Positions 54,930-63,495 of a stretch of DNA of 64,000 bases are shown in pieces. Each line of letters opens with the position of its first letter. Positions within the stretch are counted from its first letter, which is position 1. The stretch spans positions 174,511-238,510 of the forward strand of contig JADZEJ010000002.1 in the NCBI GenBank assembly GCA_020850575.1, given 5' to 3'. The position numbers and the translations under genes were made by a program. Origin of the DNA: Candidatus Uhrbacteria bacterium. Lineage in GTDB: Bacteria; Patescibacteriota; Patescibacteriia; 2-12-FULL-60-25. Under the pieces are notes generated by a model. It was not told the origin of the DNA, made no database searches, and saw only the letters and a list, made by a program, of their open reading frames with translations.

Positions 54930-54965
54930 AATACCCTCCAGAAATTTATTGGAGGGTATTTTTTA
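54930..54965 (+). terminator. Terminator after rpmA
   Basis: An 11-bp stem AATACCCTCCA / TGGAGGGTATT with a 9-nt loop and a T-run. The remaining ~115 bp to the pyrG stop are AT-rich and show nothing else I can support. Confidence 0.9.
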
Positions 54966-55082
54966 TATATTGTAGATTTTTTTGTACTGATTAGATTAGT
55001 CTACACTGTTTACAACGTTGAAGAAACATTCTTTCAATTATTCATGAGAGAACCTCGTGAAAAAAAAGAGCGGTTTTTATGT

Positions 55083-56741
55083 TTAGCGATGTTTTGCGGC
55101 TGCTTGCAAAAATCCTAGAAATAACGGATGTGGGCGGAATGGACGTGATAAAAACTCTGGATGAAACTGACAGGCGACGAAAAATGGGTGATCCGGACGC
55201 TCAATAATTTCAGCCAAATGACCATCAGGCGAGGTACCAGAAACATACATTCCGGATTTTTCAAATTCTACTTTATATTGTGGATTAGCTTCATACCTAT
55301 GTCGATGACGTTCCAGAATTTGTTTTACCCGATACAATTTTTGCGCTTGACTCCCTTTTGTTAAGACGCATGGAAATTCACCGAGACGCATACTGCCGCC
55401 GTAGCTTTTGTCTTTCATTTTTTCTTCTTGTTCATTCATCAGATGAATGACTGGATGGGTTGTTTTTGCGTCAATCTCTGTCGTATTAGCATCTTTCCAG
55501 CCAATCAGATTACGTGCCGTTTCAACCATTGCTAACTGCATTCCATAACAAATTCCAAAATACGGAATCTTCTGTTCACGAACGTATTTTATTGCCATGA
55601 GCTTTCCTTCAATGCCGCGAGTGCCAAAACCACCAGGAATGAGAATACCATCGAGATCTTTGGTTATTGTTTTGAGTGTCGCTGGATTGCGCTCGATATC
55701 TTCTGAGTTAAGCCACACGAGTTCAGGTTTACGCTTAATATGCCAAGCCGCATGCTTTAGTGCTTCAATCACGGAAAGATAGGCATCAGACAATGTAAAA
55801 TCACCGGTAGAAAAATATTTACCAACAATTCCAATCCTAACCGGTTTTTCTTGTTTCTGAACTTGTTCAGATAATTTCTTCCACTTTGTTACATCACTTG
55901 GATGTACTTTTAATCCTAATTTTTCAATTATCCGTTGTGAAACTTTTTCATTACGAAAACGAACTGGAACTTCATAAATCGTCGGAACATCCGGTGCGGC
56001 GATCACATCTTCGGGTTGAACATTGCAGTTAATTGAGAGTTTTTCTTTCCGAATTTGATCAATTGGATGCGTTGCACGACAAATCAATAAATCCGGTTGT
56101 AAACCCGTTCCGTTCAAAGTACGAACTGCGTATTGCGTCGGTTTTGATTTCATTTCACCTAAACTACCAGGGACCGGAAGATAGCTCACTAAAACCACTA
56201 AAACATCCTTCGGATTTTTTAAACGCATCATTCGGCAGGCTTCAAGATATAAAACATTTTGATATTCACCAACCGTACCTCCAATTTCAACCAGGGTTAG
56301 ATCTGCATCGGTCAGTTCTGCCGCCTTCTCAATGCGTGAAATTACTTCAAGAGGAATATGAGGAACGGCTTCAACCGTTTTACCGCCATATCCTAAAGTG
56401 CGTTCACGATTTATTACGCTGCTATAAACCGCACCCGTGGTCATATAGTTTGATCGAGTTAAATCTTCATCCAAAAAGCGTTCATAATTACCCAGATCTT
56501 GATCAGTTTCTAAGCCATCTTTTGTCACAAAAACTTCACCATGTTCTATCGGATTCAAGGTTCCTGAATCAACATTCAAATATGGATCAATTTTTACTGC
56601 AGTAACTTTCAAACCACGTGATTTGAGTAATGCACCAATTGATGCCGTTGCAATCCCCTTTCCAACTCCACTCATGACACCGCCTACAACAAAAATATAC
56701 GTTCGTCGTTTATTACGAATTTCTCCTTTTGGTTTTTGCAT
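55083..56741 (-). CDS. pyrG: CTP synthase
   Basis: A 552-residue enzyme aminating UTP to CTP with glutamine. The synthetase half begins FVVGGVMSGVGKGIATASIG, followed by KIDPYLNVDSGTLNPIEHGE and VEIGGTVGEYQNVLYLEA. The amidotransferase half has GILIPGGFGTRG, PYFGICYGMQLA with the nucleophile Cys, and FVACQFHPEFLSRP. Complete and typical. Monocistronic, with an extended -10 ten bases before the ATG. Confidence 0.97.
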   Translation of the reverse strand: MQKPKGEIRNKRRTYIFVVGGVMSGVGKGIATASIGALLKSRGLKVTAVKIDPYLNVDSGTLNPIEHGEVFVTKDGLETDQDLGNYERFLDEDLTRSNYMTTGAVYSSVINRERTLGYGGKTVEAVPHIPLEVISRIEKAAELTDADLTLVEIGGTVGEYQNVLYLEACRMMRLKNPKDVLVVLVSYLPVPGSLGEMKSKPTQYAVRTLNGTGLQPDLLICRATHPIDQIRKEKLSINCNVQPEDVIAAPDVPTIYEVPVRFRNEKVSQRIIEKLGLKVHPSDVTKWKKLSEQVQKQEKPVRIGIVGKYFSTGDFTLSDAYLSVIEALKHAAWHIKRKPELVWLNSEDIERNPATLKTITKDLDGILIPGGFGTRGIEGKLMAIKYVREQKIPYFGICYGMQLAMVETARNLIGWKDANTTEIDAKTTHPVIHLMNEQEEKMKDKSYGGSMRLGEFPCVLTKGSQAQKLYRVKQILERHRHRYEANPQYKVEFEKSGMYVSGTSPDGHLAEIIERPDHPFFVACQFHPEFLSRPFRPHPLFLGFLQAAAKHR

Positions 56742-56751
56742 ACTGAATTCA

Positions 56752-56760
56752 AGTATAGCA
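56752..56760 (-). promoter_or_regulatory. Extended -10 of pyrG
   Basis: Minus-strand TGC-TATACT, ten bases before the ATG at 56741; the predicted leader is 3-4 nt, with no room for the leader-based control known in some other bacteria. Confidence 0.55.
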
Positions 56761-56791
56761 CCAAAACCTCACTTCACTTGTGGATATATGC

Positions 56792-57292
56792 TTACCGATA
56801 ATGACTCGCAATGAAACGCAGCGCTCGTGCTAATAGACGATCTGAGTTTTTATAACTACTTACTGAAAATACTTGATCTACGGGAACCCAGCGACCTTCA
56901 AAAATTGGTTCTTTCCCAATGGGAAGCTCTTCACGAGTTGGAAAATGTTCTCGAGCGTCTGGAGGAGCTTCGAGTAAGAAAAAATGAACTACTTTTTGGA
57001 TGAGAACTCCTTGACGACGAAATCTAAAAGACGTGCGACCGAGCGGTGCGATACATTTTAAATTCTTCAATCCAGCTTCTTCGCCGCTTTCGCGTATGGC
57101 TGCATCCGATAGTTGCTCAGAAGTCTCTGCTTTTCCTTTTGGAAAAGCCCATTTCCCAAAAGGATCTTTAATAAAGAAAACTTCTGCAACACGACCACGA
57201 CGACGAAAAATGATTCCGCCTGCCGTAGTAACTTGTTGAAAGTCGCCTTGATTATTTCTTTGTTGATTCGCTTGACTTGGCTTTTGATTCAT
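56792..57292 (-). CDS. NUDIX hydrolase
   Basis: A 166-residue phosphohydrolase. The NUDIX box GKAETSEQLSDAAIRESGEE is complete (G-x5-E-x7-RE-x2-EE). VTTAGGIIFRRRGR opens the domain and EGRWVPVDQVF closes it. Substrate unknown; a house-cleaning or dinucleotide-polyphosphate role is usual. The ATG at 57292 overlaps the S41 protease gene by 41 bp; a longer start at 57376 would add an Arg-rich tail encoded within that gene and is less likely. Confidence 0.82.
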   Translation of the reverse strand: MNQKPSQANQQRNNQGDFQQVTTAGGIIFRRRGRVAEVFFIKDPFGKWAFPKGKAETSEQLSDAAIRESGEEAGLKNLKCIAPLGRTSFRFRRQGVLIQKVVHFFLLEAPPDAREHFPTREELPIGKEPIFEGRWVPVDQVFSVSSYKNSDRLLARALRFIASHYR

Positions 57293-58607
57293 CCTTCGCC
57301 GTCGGCGGGGGCGTCGAGGTTTTTTTCCCGGTAATGAGTTCGATGGCCTTGTCGAGCTGTGGATCTCGGTCTGCATGGTAATCTTCAATAGTTCTATCAA
57401 CGGTGACATCAGGTTCGATGCCCGTTTTATTTATAGACCTGCCTTTTGGCGTTAACCATTCGGCAATGGTAATTTTAACAGCACTTTTATCTGGAAATTC
57501 ACTATAATCTTGTACGGATCCTTTTCCAAAGGTTTTCATTCCAACCAAACGTGCAACTCCGTAATCTTGAAGCGCACCTGCGACAATCTCAGAAGCTGAA
57601 GCTGACCCTTGGTTCACGAGCACAATTGTTGGGATCGTATTCAGACGAGGTTTACGAACTCCTCGGTATTCATCGACAATTTTACCTTGACGACGCTCTG
57701 AAACGATGACATTTTCTCCAACCCATTCACTAGCAACAGAGATCGAACGGTCAAGATAACCACCAGGATCATTGCGCAAGTCGAGTATGATACCTTTAAT
57801 ATTTGTCTTTCCTAAAACTTCGTCGACCGCCTTGGTAAAACCAGAATCTGTATCTTGATTGAAGTGCGAAATCTCGATAATTGCAACATCGTCTTTATAC
57901 GTAACTCTAACGCTCTTAACAACAATCACATCTCGCACAATACTTACTTCAATCGTTTCTGGAACCTGTTTATCCTTACCTGCCTTATCTTTTTCTGTAT
58001 GAAAACGTCCAAGCGTTAGAACTACTTTTGTTCCTTTATCTCCTCGAATTAAGGAAACCGCTTTTTCGATGCTCATGTTTACAGTTTCGGTTCCATCAAT
58101 TTTAAGAATTGCGTCGCCTGAACGTATGCCAGCTTTTTCAGCAGGACTCTCAGGTAACGGAGCAATTACTTGAAGTTGTTCTTCCTTTATACCAATTTCT
58201 GCACCAATACCTTCAAATTTTCCTTGGAGTGATTGAGAAAATTCTGTCGCAGACTTTGGTTCAAAAAAAGTTGTATACGGATCTTCTAAAGAAGCTACCA
58301 TGCCCTGCATGGCGCCGTACATCATTTTTTTCTCATCGAGTGGCTGCTTGTAATATCGTTCTTTGACTTGTCTCCAGAGATCCCAGAACTGTTTAAAATC
58401 CAATTCTTTGGATACATCAGAAGGAACGGAAGAACCGACGCCGCTAATTGTTGAAGTTGATGTTACTTGATTTACATTAGAGCCAGCTGCTAATGAATCG
58501 TTTGGACGACCTATCGCCATGCCGATAACTAAAGAAGCAAGCGAACAGGTACAAAGAGCTAGCATCCAGGCACCCGTATGTGGGGCTCGTGAAGGACGTT
58601 GTTCCAT
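57252..58607 (-). CDS. S41 C-terminal processing protease (CtpA-like)
   Basis: A 451-residue exported serine protease. A membrane helix (LALCTCSLASLVIGMAIG) anchors it; a PDZ domain (~residues 120-210) has GIGAEIGIKEEQLQVI and ILKIDGTETVNM; the catalytic part has ILDLRNDPGGYL, NQGSASASEIVAGAL (nucleophile Ser) and MKTFGKGSVQ (Lys). The end is a Lys/Ser/Thr-rich tail. Likely trims envelope proteins or wall enzymes. The ATG at 58607 follows an extended -10. Confidence 0.93.
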   Translation of the reverse strand: MEQRPSRAPHTGAWMLALCTCSLASLVIGMAIGRPNDSLAAGSNVNQVTSTSTISGVGSSVPSDVSKELDFKQFWDLWRQVKERYYKQPLDEKKMMYGAMQGMVASLEDPYTTFFEPKSATEFSQSLQGKFEGIGAEIGIKEEQLQVIAPLPESPAEKAGIRSGDAILKIDGTETVNMSIEKAVSLIRGDKGTKVVLTLGRFHTEKDKAGKDKQVPETIEVSIVRDVIVVKSVRVTYKDDVAIIEISHFNQDTDSGFTKAVDEVLGKTNIKGIILDLRNDPGGYLDRSISVASEWVGENVIVSERRQGKIVDEYRGVRKPRLNTIPTIVLVNQGSASASEIVAGALQDYGVARLVGMKTFGKGSVQDYSEFPDKSAVKITIAEWLTPKGRSINKTGIEPDVTVDRTIEDYHADRDPQLDKAIELITGKKTSTPPPTAKDESKAKSSESTKK

Positions 58608-58614
58608 ATTTGAA

Positions 58615-58623
58615 AGGATACCA
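58615..58623 (-). promoter_or_regulatory. Extended -10 of the S41 protease gene
   Basis: Minus-strand TGG-TATCCT, seven bases before the ATG at 58607, in the 79-bp divergent gap shared with the PEGA gene. Confidence 0.5.
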
Positions 58624-58643
58624 ATAAACGTATTGTCCGTCAA

Positions 58644-58673
58644 TTGAGATATTTTGATGTTTTCCGCTATACT
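58644..58673 (+). promoter_or_regulatory. PEGA gene promoter
   Basis: TTGAGA, 18-bp spacer, TATACT, then 13 bp to the ATG at 58687. Predicted leader ~6 nt. Confidence 0.6.
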
Positions 58674-58686
58674 TGGATAAAACACT

Positions 58687-59991
58687 ATGCACGCAGTCCC
58701 CTTTCATCGGCGGATTTTTCCATGGATTATTGCTATCGCATTTATCGCAATGGCACCAGCTGTTGTCTTTTATACTTCGGGTTATCGTTATGACTCCAAG
58801 CGTGGAAAAGTCGAGAGATACGGAACAATTATTATCGATAGCCAACCCTCGGGAGCCAAACTTCGTATTGATGGACGGTCAACGAATAAACTCACCCCGA
58901 TCACTATACAAGATATGGCTCCAGGGTCCCATTCCATCGAACTCCAATTAGATGGATATTTTGATTGGAAGAAAAAACTTGATATTACTCCAGAACGTGT
59001 CACCTTTGTGGATCACGTACAATTATGGTCAAAAAATCAGCCTAATTTTCTTTTTCAAACACCGGATACCGGTTTTTTTTCGTCTCCAAAAGGTTCACGC
59101 ATTCTTTTGACTAATGCTTCGGGAACAGCTCAAGCACTTCAATTTACCAACATTCCAAGCTTTCGCTTATCATCTACGACGCCACTCTCCGCATCAATAC
59201 CTTTAGATTCTTTCGTTCATTGGTCCGATGATGATCGATATGCATTAGTTGAGTCTTCTTCAGGAACAACAGATTTAATTGATGCAACTAATGTCACAAA
59301 AAGTTTACAGCTTCCAGAAGGAAACTATCGTTGGGACGGAAAAATGGTAGTTGGAACGAATGAAAATTCTTTGGTAAACATTACTCGAAATGGCACACTG
59401 TCACGTAATCCTCTTTTACAAAATCAAGTTGATGTTTTGGATGATGTGGTTTTGCAAGAAATTGAAAACCATTCCAGCTTTATTTTAACCGCGCAAGACC
59501 AGCCGGGAAAAGGGTATGTATTACCAAAAGGAAATTGGCGTTTTTGGCAAAAACATGGAGATATTCTTATTCTCCGAGATGGATCTCGTTGGCTTTCCTT
59601 AAATCGTGTTTCGGGAAGTGAGTCCTACCATTCGAGTGAAGCTACGGGGAAAACACTCCAAATTTTGAATCAGAAAAAAAATGATCTTGCGCTGCTCGTT
59701 ACAGAAAATGAACTTTGGTTGTGGGACTTTCTAACGCCGCCAGAACTTCTTTATCGACAAAGTAATTCTTTAGTTGATGCATTTTGGCATACCAGTGGAA
59801 ATTATATCTTCATAGCAACTCACACGACATTATCCGTCATCGAACTAGATCCGCGCGACGGTCGTATATGGACCGATCTTGCAAAATTCGATCAAATCAA
59901 CGGTATTTCTTACTACAATAATCAAGTTCTGATTTTAGGTGAAAATGAAGGAAAACGTGGATTATGGAATTTAAAAGTTACTTCATCATAA
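58687..59991 (+). CDS. PEGA-domain membrane protein with propeller-like domain
   Basis: A 434-residue protein anchored by an N-terminal helix (WIIAIAFIAMAPAVVFYTSG). Residues ~42-105 are a PEGA domain (TIIIDSQPSGAKLRIDGRST, PGSHSIELQLDGY), a surface beta-domain often tied to S-layers or wall. The remaining ~320 residues form irregular beta repeats (RWDGKMVVGTNENSLV, LWLWDFLTPPELLY) that look like a WD-type propeller. Function unknown. Converges on rmlA with a 6-bp overlap. Confidence 0.78.
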   Translation: MHAVPFHRRIFPWIIAIAFIAMAPAVVFYTSGYRYDSKRGKVERYGTIIIDSQPSGAKLRIDGRSTNKLTPITIQDMAPGSHSIELQLDGYFDWKKKLDITPERVTFVDHVQLWSKNQPNFLFQTPDTGFFSSPKGSRILLTNASGTAQALQFTNIPSFRLSSTTPLSASIPLDSFVHWSDDDRYALVESSSGTTDLIDATNVTKSLQLPEGNYRWDGKMVVGTNENSLVNITRNGTLSRNPLLQNQVDVLDDVVLQEIENHSSFILTAQDQPGKGYVLPKGNWRFWQKHGDILILRDGSRWLSLNRVSGSESYHSSEATGKTLQILNQKKNDLALLVTENELWLWDFLTPPELLYRQSNSLVDAFWHTSGNYIFIATHTTLSVIELDPRDGRIWTDLAKFDQINGISYYNNQVLILGENEGKRGLWNLKVTSS

Positions 59992-61065
59992 TTCAACTGA
60001 AGAATTATCACCGACTACAAGACGATGACCGCAACGAGGTAAGGTTAAAGATGCTGCCGAGATACGTGCTTTTTCGCCGATAATCGAATCAACAATCCGA
60101 CCAGCTTGTTGGATTTCAACCGCATTAAACAAAATCGAATGTTCTATCTCAGCGGAAACGATACGGCTTCCGGTTCCAATTGAGGTGTATGGACCAATGT
60201 AACAATTTTCAAGATGACAATTTGACCCAATAACAACCGGACCACGAATTAGCACATCTTGACCAAAAGTGACATCTTTACCAATCGAAACAATTCCTTG
60301 AATTGAAATATTTTTTTCTTGTCGAGTCGCTGTTTGTCCGTTTCCTTCATGCATCTGATCAAGCATGAGAGCATTTCCCTCAATTAAATCTTGCGGTAAA
60401 CCGGTATCTTTCCACCAACCTGTTATTTCTTGATACCCCACCTGTGCTCCATGCTCAATAAGCCAGGTATGTGCATCAGAAATCTCAAACTCACCACGAG
60501 CGGAAGGTTGAATATGAGCAACCGCCTCAAGAATTTTTGGACTGTACGCATAAATCCCGGTTACGGCAAAAGGTGACGGCGGTTCTTGAGGTTTTTCAAT
60601 TACACGGGTAATTACTCCATTGATTATTTCAGGAACACCAAATCGTTGAGGATCCGAAACACGAGATAACGCTAAAAGGCAGTCTAGATTTTTTGTTTTA
60701 AATTCTTCTACAAATGGAATAATTGATCCTAGAATGATGTTATCTCCAAGGAAAAATAACAGTGACTCACTTTTGATCCAATCACGGGCATTGTGAATGA
60801 TATGTGCTAATCCTTTTGGACCGCCCATTTGTTCGATATAGGTCAGTTGAACATTCCAGTTTGAACCATCACCTAGAACCTTAGGTATCTCAGTATCACC
60901 TTCGTTTATATTGATGGCAATGTCAGTAATTCCAGTTTCGGCAATCTTGAGAATGGCATTTTCAATCATCGGTCGATTTGCCATTGGTATTAGATGTTTA
61001 TTGATCGTATGCGTAATCGGACGCATTCGTGTTGCTCTTCCACCTGCTGTAATCAAAGCTTTCAT
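59986..61065 (-). CDS. rmlA: Glucose-1-phosphate thymidylyltransferase, long form
   Basis: A 359-residue nucleotidyltransferase making dTDP-glucose. ALITAGGRATRMRPITHTIN is the pyrophosphorylase loop; PMIENAILKIAETGI, FFLGDNIILG and WWKDTGLPQDLIEGN follow. After ~240 residues a left-handed beta-helix with hexapeptide repeats (VSIGKDVTFGQDVLI, VVIGSNCHLENCYIG) is added, as in the archaeal-type long RmlA. Feeds rfbB 0.6 kb away. rmlC and rmlD are not in the window. Confidence 0.88.
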   Translation of the reverse strand: MKALITAGGRATRMRPITHTINKHLIPMANRPMIENAILKIAETGITDIAININEGDTEIPKVLGDGSNWNVQLTYIEQMGGPKGLAHIIHNARDWIKSESLLFFLGDNIILGSIIPFVEEFKTKNLDCLLALSRVSDPQRFGVPEIINGVITRVIEKPQEPPSPFAVTGIYAYSPKILEAVAHIQPSARGEFEISDAHTWLIEHGAQVGYQEITGWWKDTGLPQDLIEGNALMLDQMHEGNGQTATRQEKNISIQGIVSIGKDVTFGQDVLIRGPVVIGSNCHLENCYIGPYTSIGTGSRIVSAEIEHSILFNAVEIQQAGRIVDSIIGEKARISAASLTLPRCGHRLVVGDNSSVEL

Positions 61066-61071
61066 ATGTAA

Positions 61072-61080
61072 ACCTTAGCA
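61072..61080 (-). promoter_or_regulatory. Extended -10 of rmlA
   Basis: Minus-strand TGC-TAAGGT, six bases before the ATG at 61065 and directly after the terminator of the preceding gene. Confidence 0.4.
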
Positions 61081-61116
61081 AAAACAAGACCCCTTCGCCA
61101 AGTGGCTCAGGGGTCT
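61078..61116 (-). terminator. Terminator after the orphan gene
   Basis: An 8-bp stem AGACCCCT/AGGGGTCT with a small internal loop and an inner GCC/GGC pair block, then a T-run broken by one G. It separates the orphan gene from rmlA. Confidence 0.75.
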
Positions 61117-61125
61117 GGACGTGAG

Positions 61126-61557
61126 TTATTCTTCAAGGCAATTCTCCAGAATATTGACGAGACACCGCACATCCTGTTCTGATCCGCCACGCGTGACGAT
61201 ATCAAACAAGTGGTACAAGTGATTCGAACAATACGACCATGCTGCCTTTGCTTGGGATTGGTTAGCACATTTGGGAGCAATTTCTCTCCACCAGACGTGG
61301 AAAAAATTGCGCTCTATGATTTTTCCAAACAAATACATGCGACTGAATGGAATTTTACGTTCCGGCAACCGACTCACATCCTCTTCTGTAACGATATGCG
61401 GAAAAAAATTACTCCTCTTACCGTCAATGAGCGCTCGCCACTTTTCCATGTTTGCCAAGGCAAATGGTACAAAGTGTTTTGCTGACGACGATGTCGACAA
61501 GCGCATGAGACTCTCTTCAAGACGATGTCGTGACTTTTTTTGACGAACTGGAACCAT
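61126..61557 (-). CDS. Orphan basic protein of unknown function
   Basis: A 143-residue soluble protein, no family recognised. Basic N-terminus (VRQKKSRHRLEESLMRL), then a largely helical body rich in Trp, His and Cys (NFFHVWWREIAPKCAN, AWSYCSNHLYHLFDIV), ending GGSEQDVRCLVNILE. No membrane helix or known catalytic motif. The ATG at 61557 is preferred for an AGAGG box upstream; a start at 61626 is possible. It sits alone between rmlA and rfbB with its own terminator. Confidence 0.55.
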   Translation of the reverse strand: MVPVRQKKSRHRLEESLMRLSTSSSAKHFVPFALANMEKWRALIDGKRSNFFPHIVTEEDVSRLPERKIPFSRMYLFGKIIERNFFHVWWREIAPKCANQSQAKAAWSYCSNHLYHLFDIVTRGGSEQDVRCLVNILENCLEE

Positions 61558-61693
61558 GATGACCTCTTCTCTTTGTGAATCCCAACTTAAGAATACACAT
61601 AAAATCACTTTTTTGTCATCATGCATTCACTCTTTTATTCATTGATTCACACGTGAATTGTGTTCGGTCGCGGTCGTAATATTGATTTCCGTA

Positions 61694-62683
61694 TTACTTT
61701 TTTAGTACATTCTGATTATCCCCGTTTTTAATACGCTTCCACCAATCCTCATGTGTGCGGTACCACTCAATCGTACGACGTAAACCATGTAAAAATGGAG
61801 TTTCCGGAGACCAATTTAATTCTTGTTCCGCTTTTGAAAAATCGATCGCATAACGACGATCATGACCCAAGCGATCCGTCACGCATTCAATCGTGTCTTC
61901 ACTTTTACCAAGTTCAAACAATATTTGTTGCAACACTTCACGATTTGTCCGTTCAGAACGCCCGCCCAGACAATAGGTTTCACCGATTTTTCCACGACGT
62001 AAAATGGCATCAATGCCAGCACAATGATCTTCAACAAAAATCCAATCTCGTACATTCATGCCATCGCCATATAGTGGAACTTTTTTTCCTTCCAAGCAGT
62101 TCGTAATCGCAAGTGGAATAAACTTCTCCGGGAAACAATACGGACCATAATTATTCGAACAATTTGATATTGTTATTGGTAAGTTATGTGTATGAAAAGC
62201 GGCTCGAACCAAATGATCTGATGCTGCTTTTGACGCGCTGTACGGGCTACGTGGATCATACGCCGTGCTTTCACGAAAGGAACCACGGATACCAAGTGAT
62301 CCAAAAACTTCATCCGTTGAAACATGATGAAAACGAACACTTTTTGCAGTACGACACGCATCCAGCAAGGTTTGTGTGCCAATAATATTCGTCATCAAAA
62401 ATGTTTGCGCATCGACAATAGAACGATCAACATGGCTTTCGGCAGCAAAATGAACAACCGCATCAACTTTTTGAACTATGGATTGGACGAGATCACGATT
62501 ACAAATATCACCTTTAACGAATAAAAAACGAGGTTCGGCGCTTAGGCTTTTTAGATTTTCTAGATTACCAGCATACGTCAATTTGTCTAAAACGATCACT
62601 TCATCTTGTGGATGCATGCGCAAAAGATGATAGACGAAATTCGTCCCAATAAAGCCAGCACCTCCGGTAACGAGTACTTTCAT
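61694..62683 (-). CDS. rfbB: dTDP-glucose 4,6-dehydratase
   Basis: A 329-residue short-chain dehydratase converting dTDP-glucose to dTDP-4-keto-6-deoxyglucose. VTGGAGFIGTNFVYHLL binds NAD; VHFAAESHVDRSI, HHVSTDEVFGSLG (catalytic Asp-Glu) and YSASKAASDHLVRA (YxxxK) are present, along with NCSNNYGPYCFPEKFIPL. Thirty-one bp after the HIT gene, probably in the same transcript. Confidence 0.95.
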   Translation of the reverse strand: MKVLVTGGAGFIGTNFVYHLLRMHPQDEVIVLDKLTYAGNLENLKSLSAEPRFLFVKGDICNRDLVQSIVQKVDAVVHFAAESHVDRSIVDAQTFLMTNIIGTQTLLDACRTAKSVRFHHVSTDEVFGSLGIRGSFRESTAYDPRSPYSASKAASDHLVRAAFHTHNLPITISNCSNNYGPYCFPEKFIPLAITNCLEGKKVPLYGDGMNVRDWIFVEDHCAGIDAILRRGKIGETYCLGGRSERTNREVLQQILFELGKSEDTIECVTDRLGHDRRYAIDFSKAEQELNWSPETPFLHGLRRTIEWYRTHEDWWKRIKNGDNQNVLKK

Positions 62684-62714
62684 TCGTTTATCTCAACAAA
62701 ATTACGTGAGTACG

Positions 62715-63125
62715 TCAAAAATAATTTTTAATTCTTCCAGCAATTTCTTTAGCCTCACCCTGCGAGTATTCCACATTACCATGCCACTGAAGATGTCCAT
62801 CGTGCGCAAAACGAGGAATAAGATGAAAATGTAAATGTGGAATTACCTGTCCGGCTTCTATGCCGTTGTTTTGAAAAATATTATATGCCGGTGCCGTTGT
62901 CGCATTCATCATTGCTTGTGCAATTTTTTGTATTGCAAGCATTAATTTTGATAAAACTTCCGGATCCGCATCATGACTCCCAAGGCAGTGTTGTTTTGGA
63001 ACAATCAAAACATGTCCCTTGTTCACCGGATGAATATCCAAAAAACTCATACACGTTTCATCTTCATAGACCATGTCGCAAGGTATTTCATGCGCAATTA
63101 TTTTACAAAAGAGACAATCATTCAT
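62715..63125 (-). CDS. HIT-family (HINT) nucleotide hydrolase
   Basis: A 136-residue protein. The Cys pair DCLFCKI near the start and the triad motif PHLHFHLIPRF with its three His are standard; NKGHVLIVPKQHC is the nucleotide-facing strand. Family members hydrolyse adenosine phosphoramidates or Ap4A. Its start overlaps the end of the upstream membrane-protein gene by 8 bp. Confidence 0.93.
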   Translation of the reverse strand: MNDCLFCKIIAHEIPCDMVYEDETCMSFLDIHPVNKGHVLIVPKQHCLGSHDADPEVLSKLMLAIQKIAQAMMNATTAPAYNIFQNNGIEAGQVIPHLHFHLIPRFAHDGHLQWHGNVEYSQGEAKEIAGRIKNYF

Positions 63126-63495
63126 ATGACGTATGATTTTTTAATACAAGAAATAAACACAATATCAACGTAAGACTGATCGCAAAAAAACGGATCAAGG
63201 CAATCGTGCCGAGCGGGGACATTACCGTCAAGAGATACATTAAAATTGTTATGCTACTTATACAACTCACCATGAGGGAAATCATCTTTTCGAAGCCTGA
63301 TTTTTTTTTACGATATGCATCGAATGGAATTGACCAAGACAACACGATGACGCTCATTCCTAGTAAGGGAATATTCACAAAAGGCGCCGCGAATCCAGGA
63401 AAAATCGTCTCTGTTCCGATACAGAATATAACAAAAATACCAAGTGCATATGCCGCTTGCCTTAACAATAAGAAAGTCAGCGCATGAAAACTCAT
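63118..63495 (-). CDS. Small polytopic membrane protein
   Basis: A 125-residue protein with four hydrophobic helices (FLLLRQAAYALGIFVIFCI, PLLGMSVIVLSWSIPF, ISLMVSCISSITILMYLL, IALIRFFAISLTLILCLFLV). No family recognised. It is translationally coupled to genes on both sides (ATGA at 63492-63495, and an 8-bp overlap with HIT). Confidence 0.55.
   Translation of the reverse strand: MSFHALTFLLLRQAAYALGIFVIFCIGTETIFPGFAAPFVNIPLLGMSVIVLSWSIPFDAYRKKKSGFEKMISLMVSCISSITILMYLLTVMSPLGTIALIRFFAISLTLILCLFLVLKNHTSYE

Noticed and set aside
57293..57409. Arg-rich N-terminal extension of the NUDIX protein
   Set aside because: It is encoded within the S41 protease tail in another frame and precedes a complete NUDIX domain starting after 57292.
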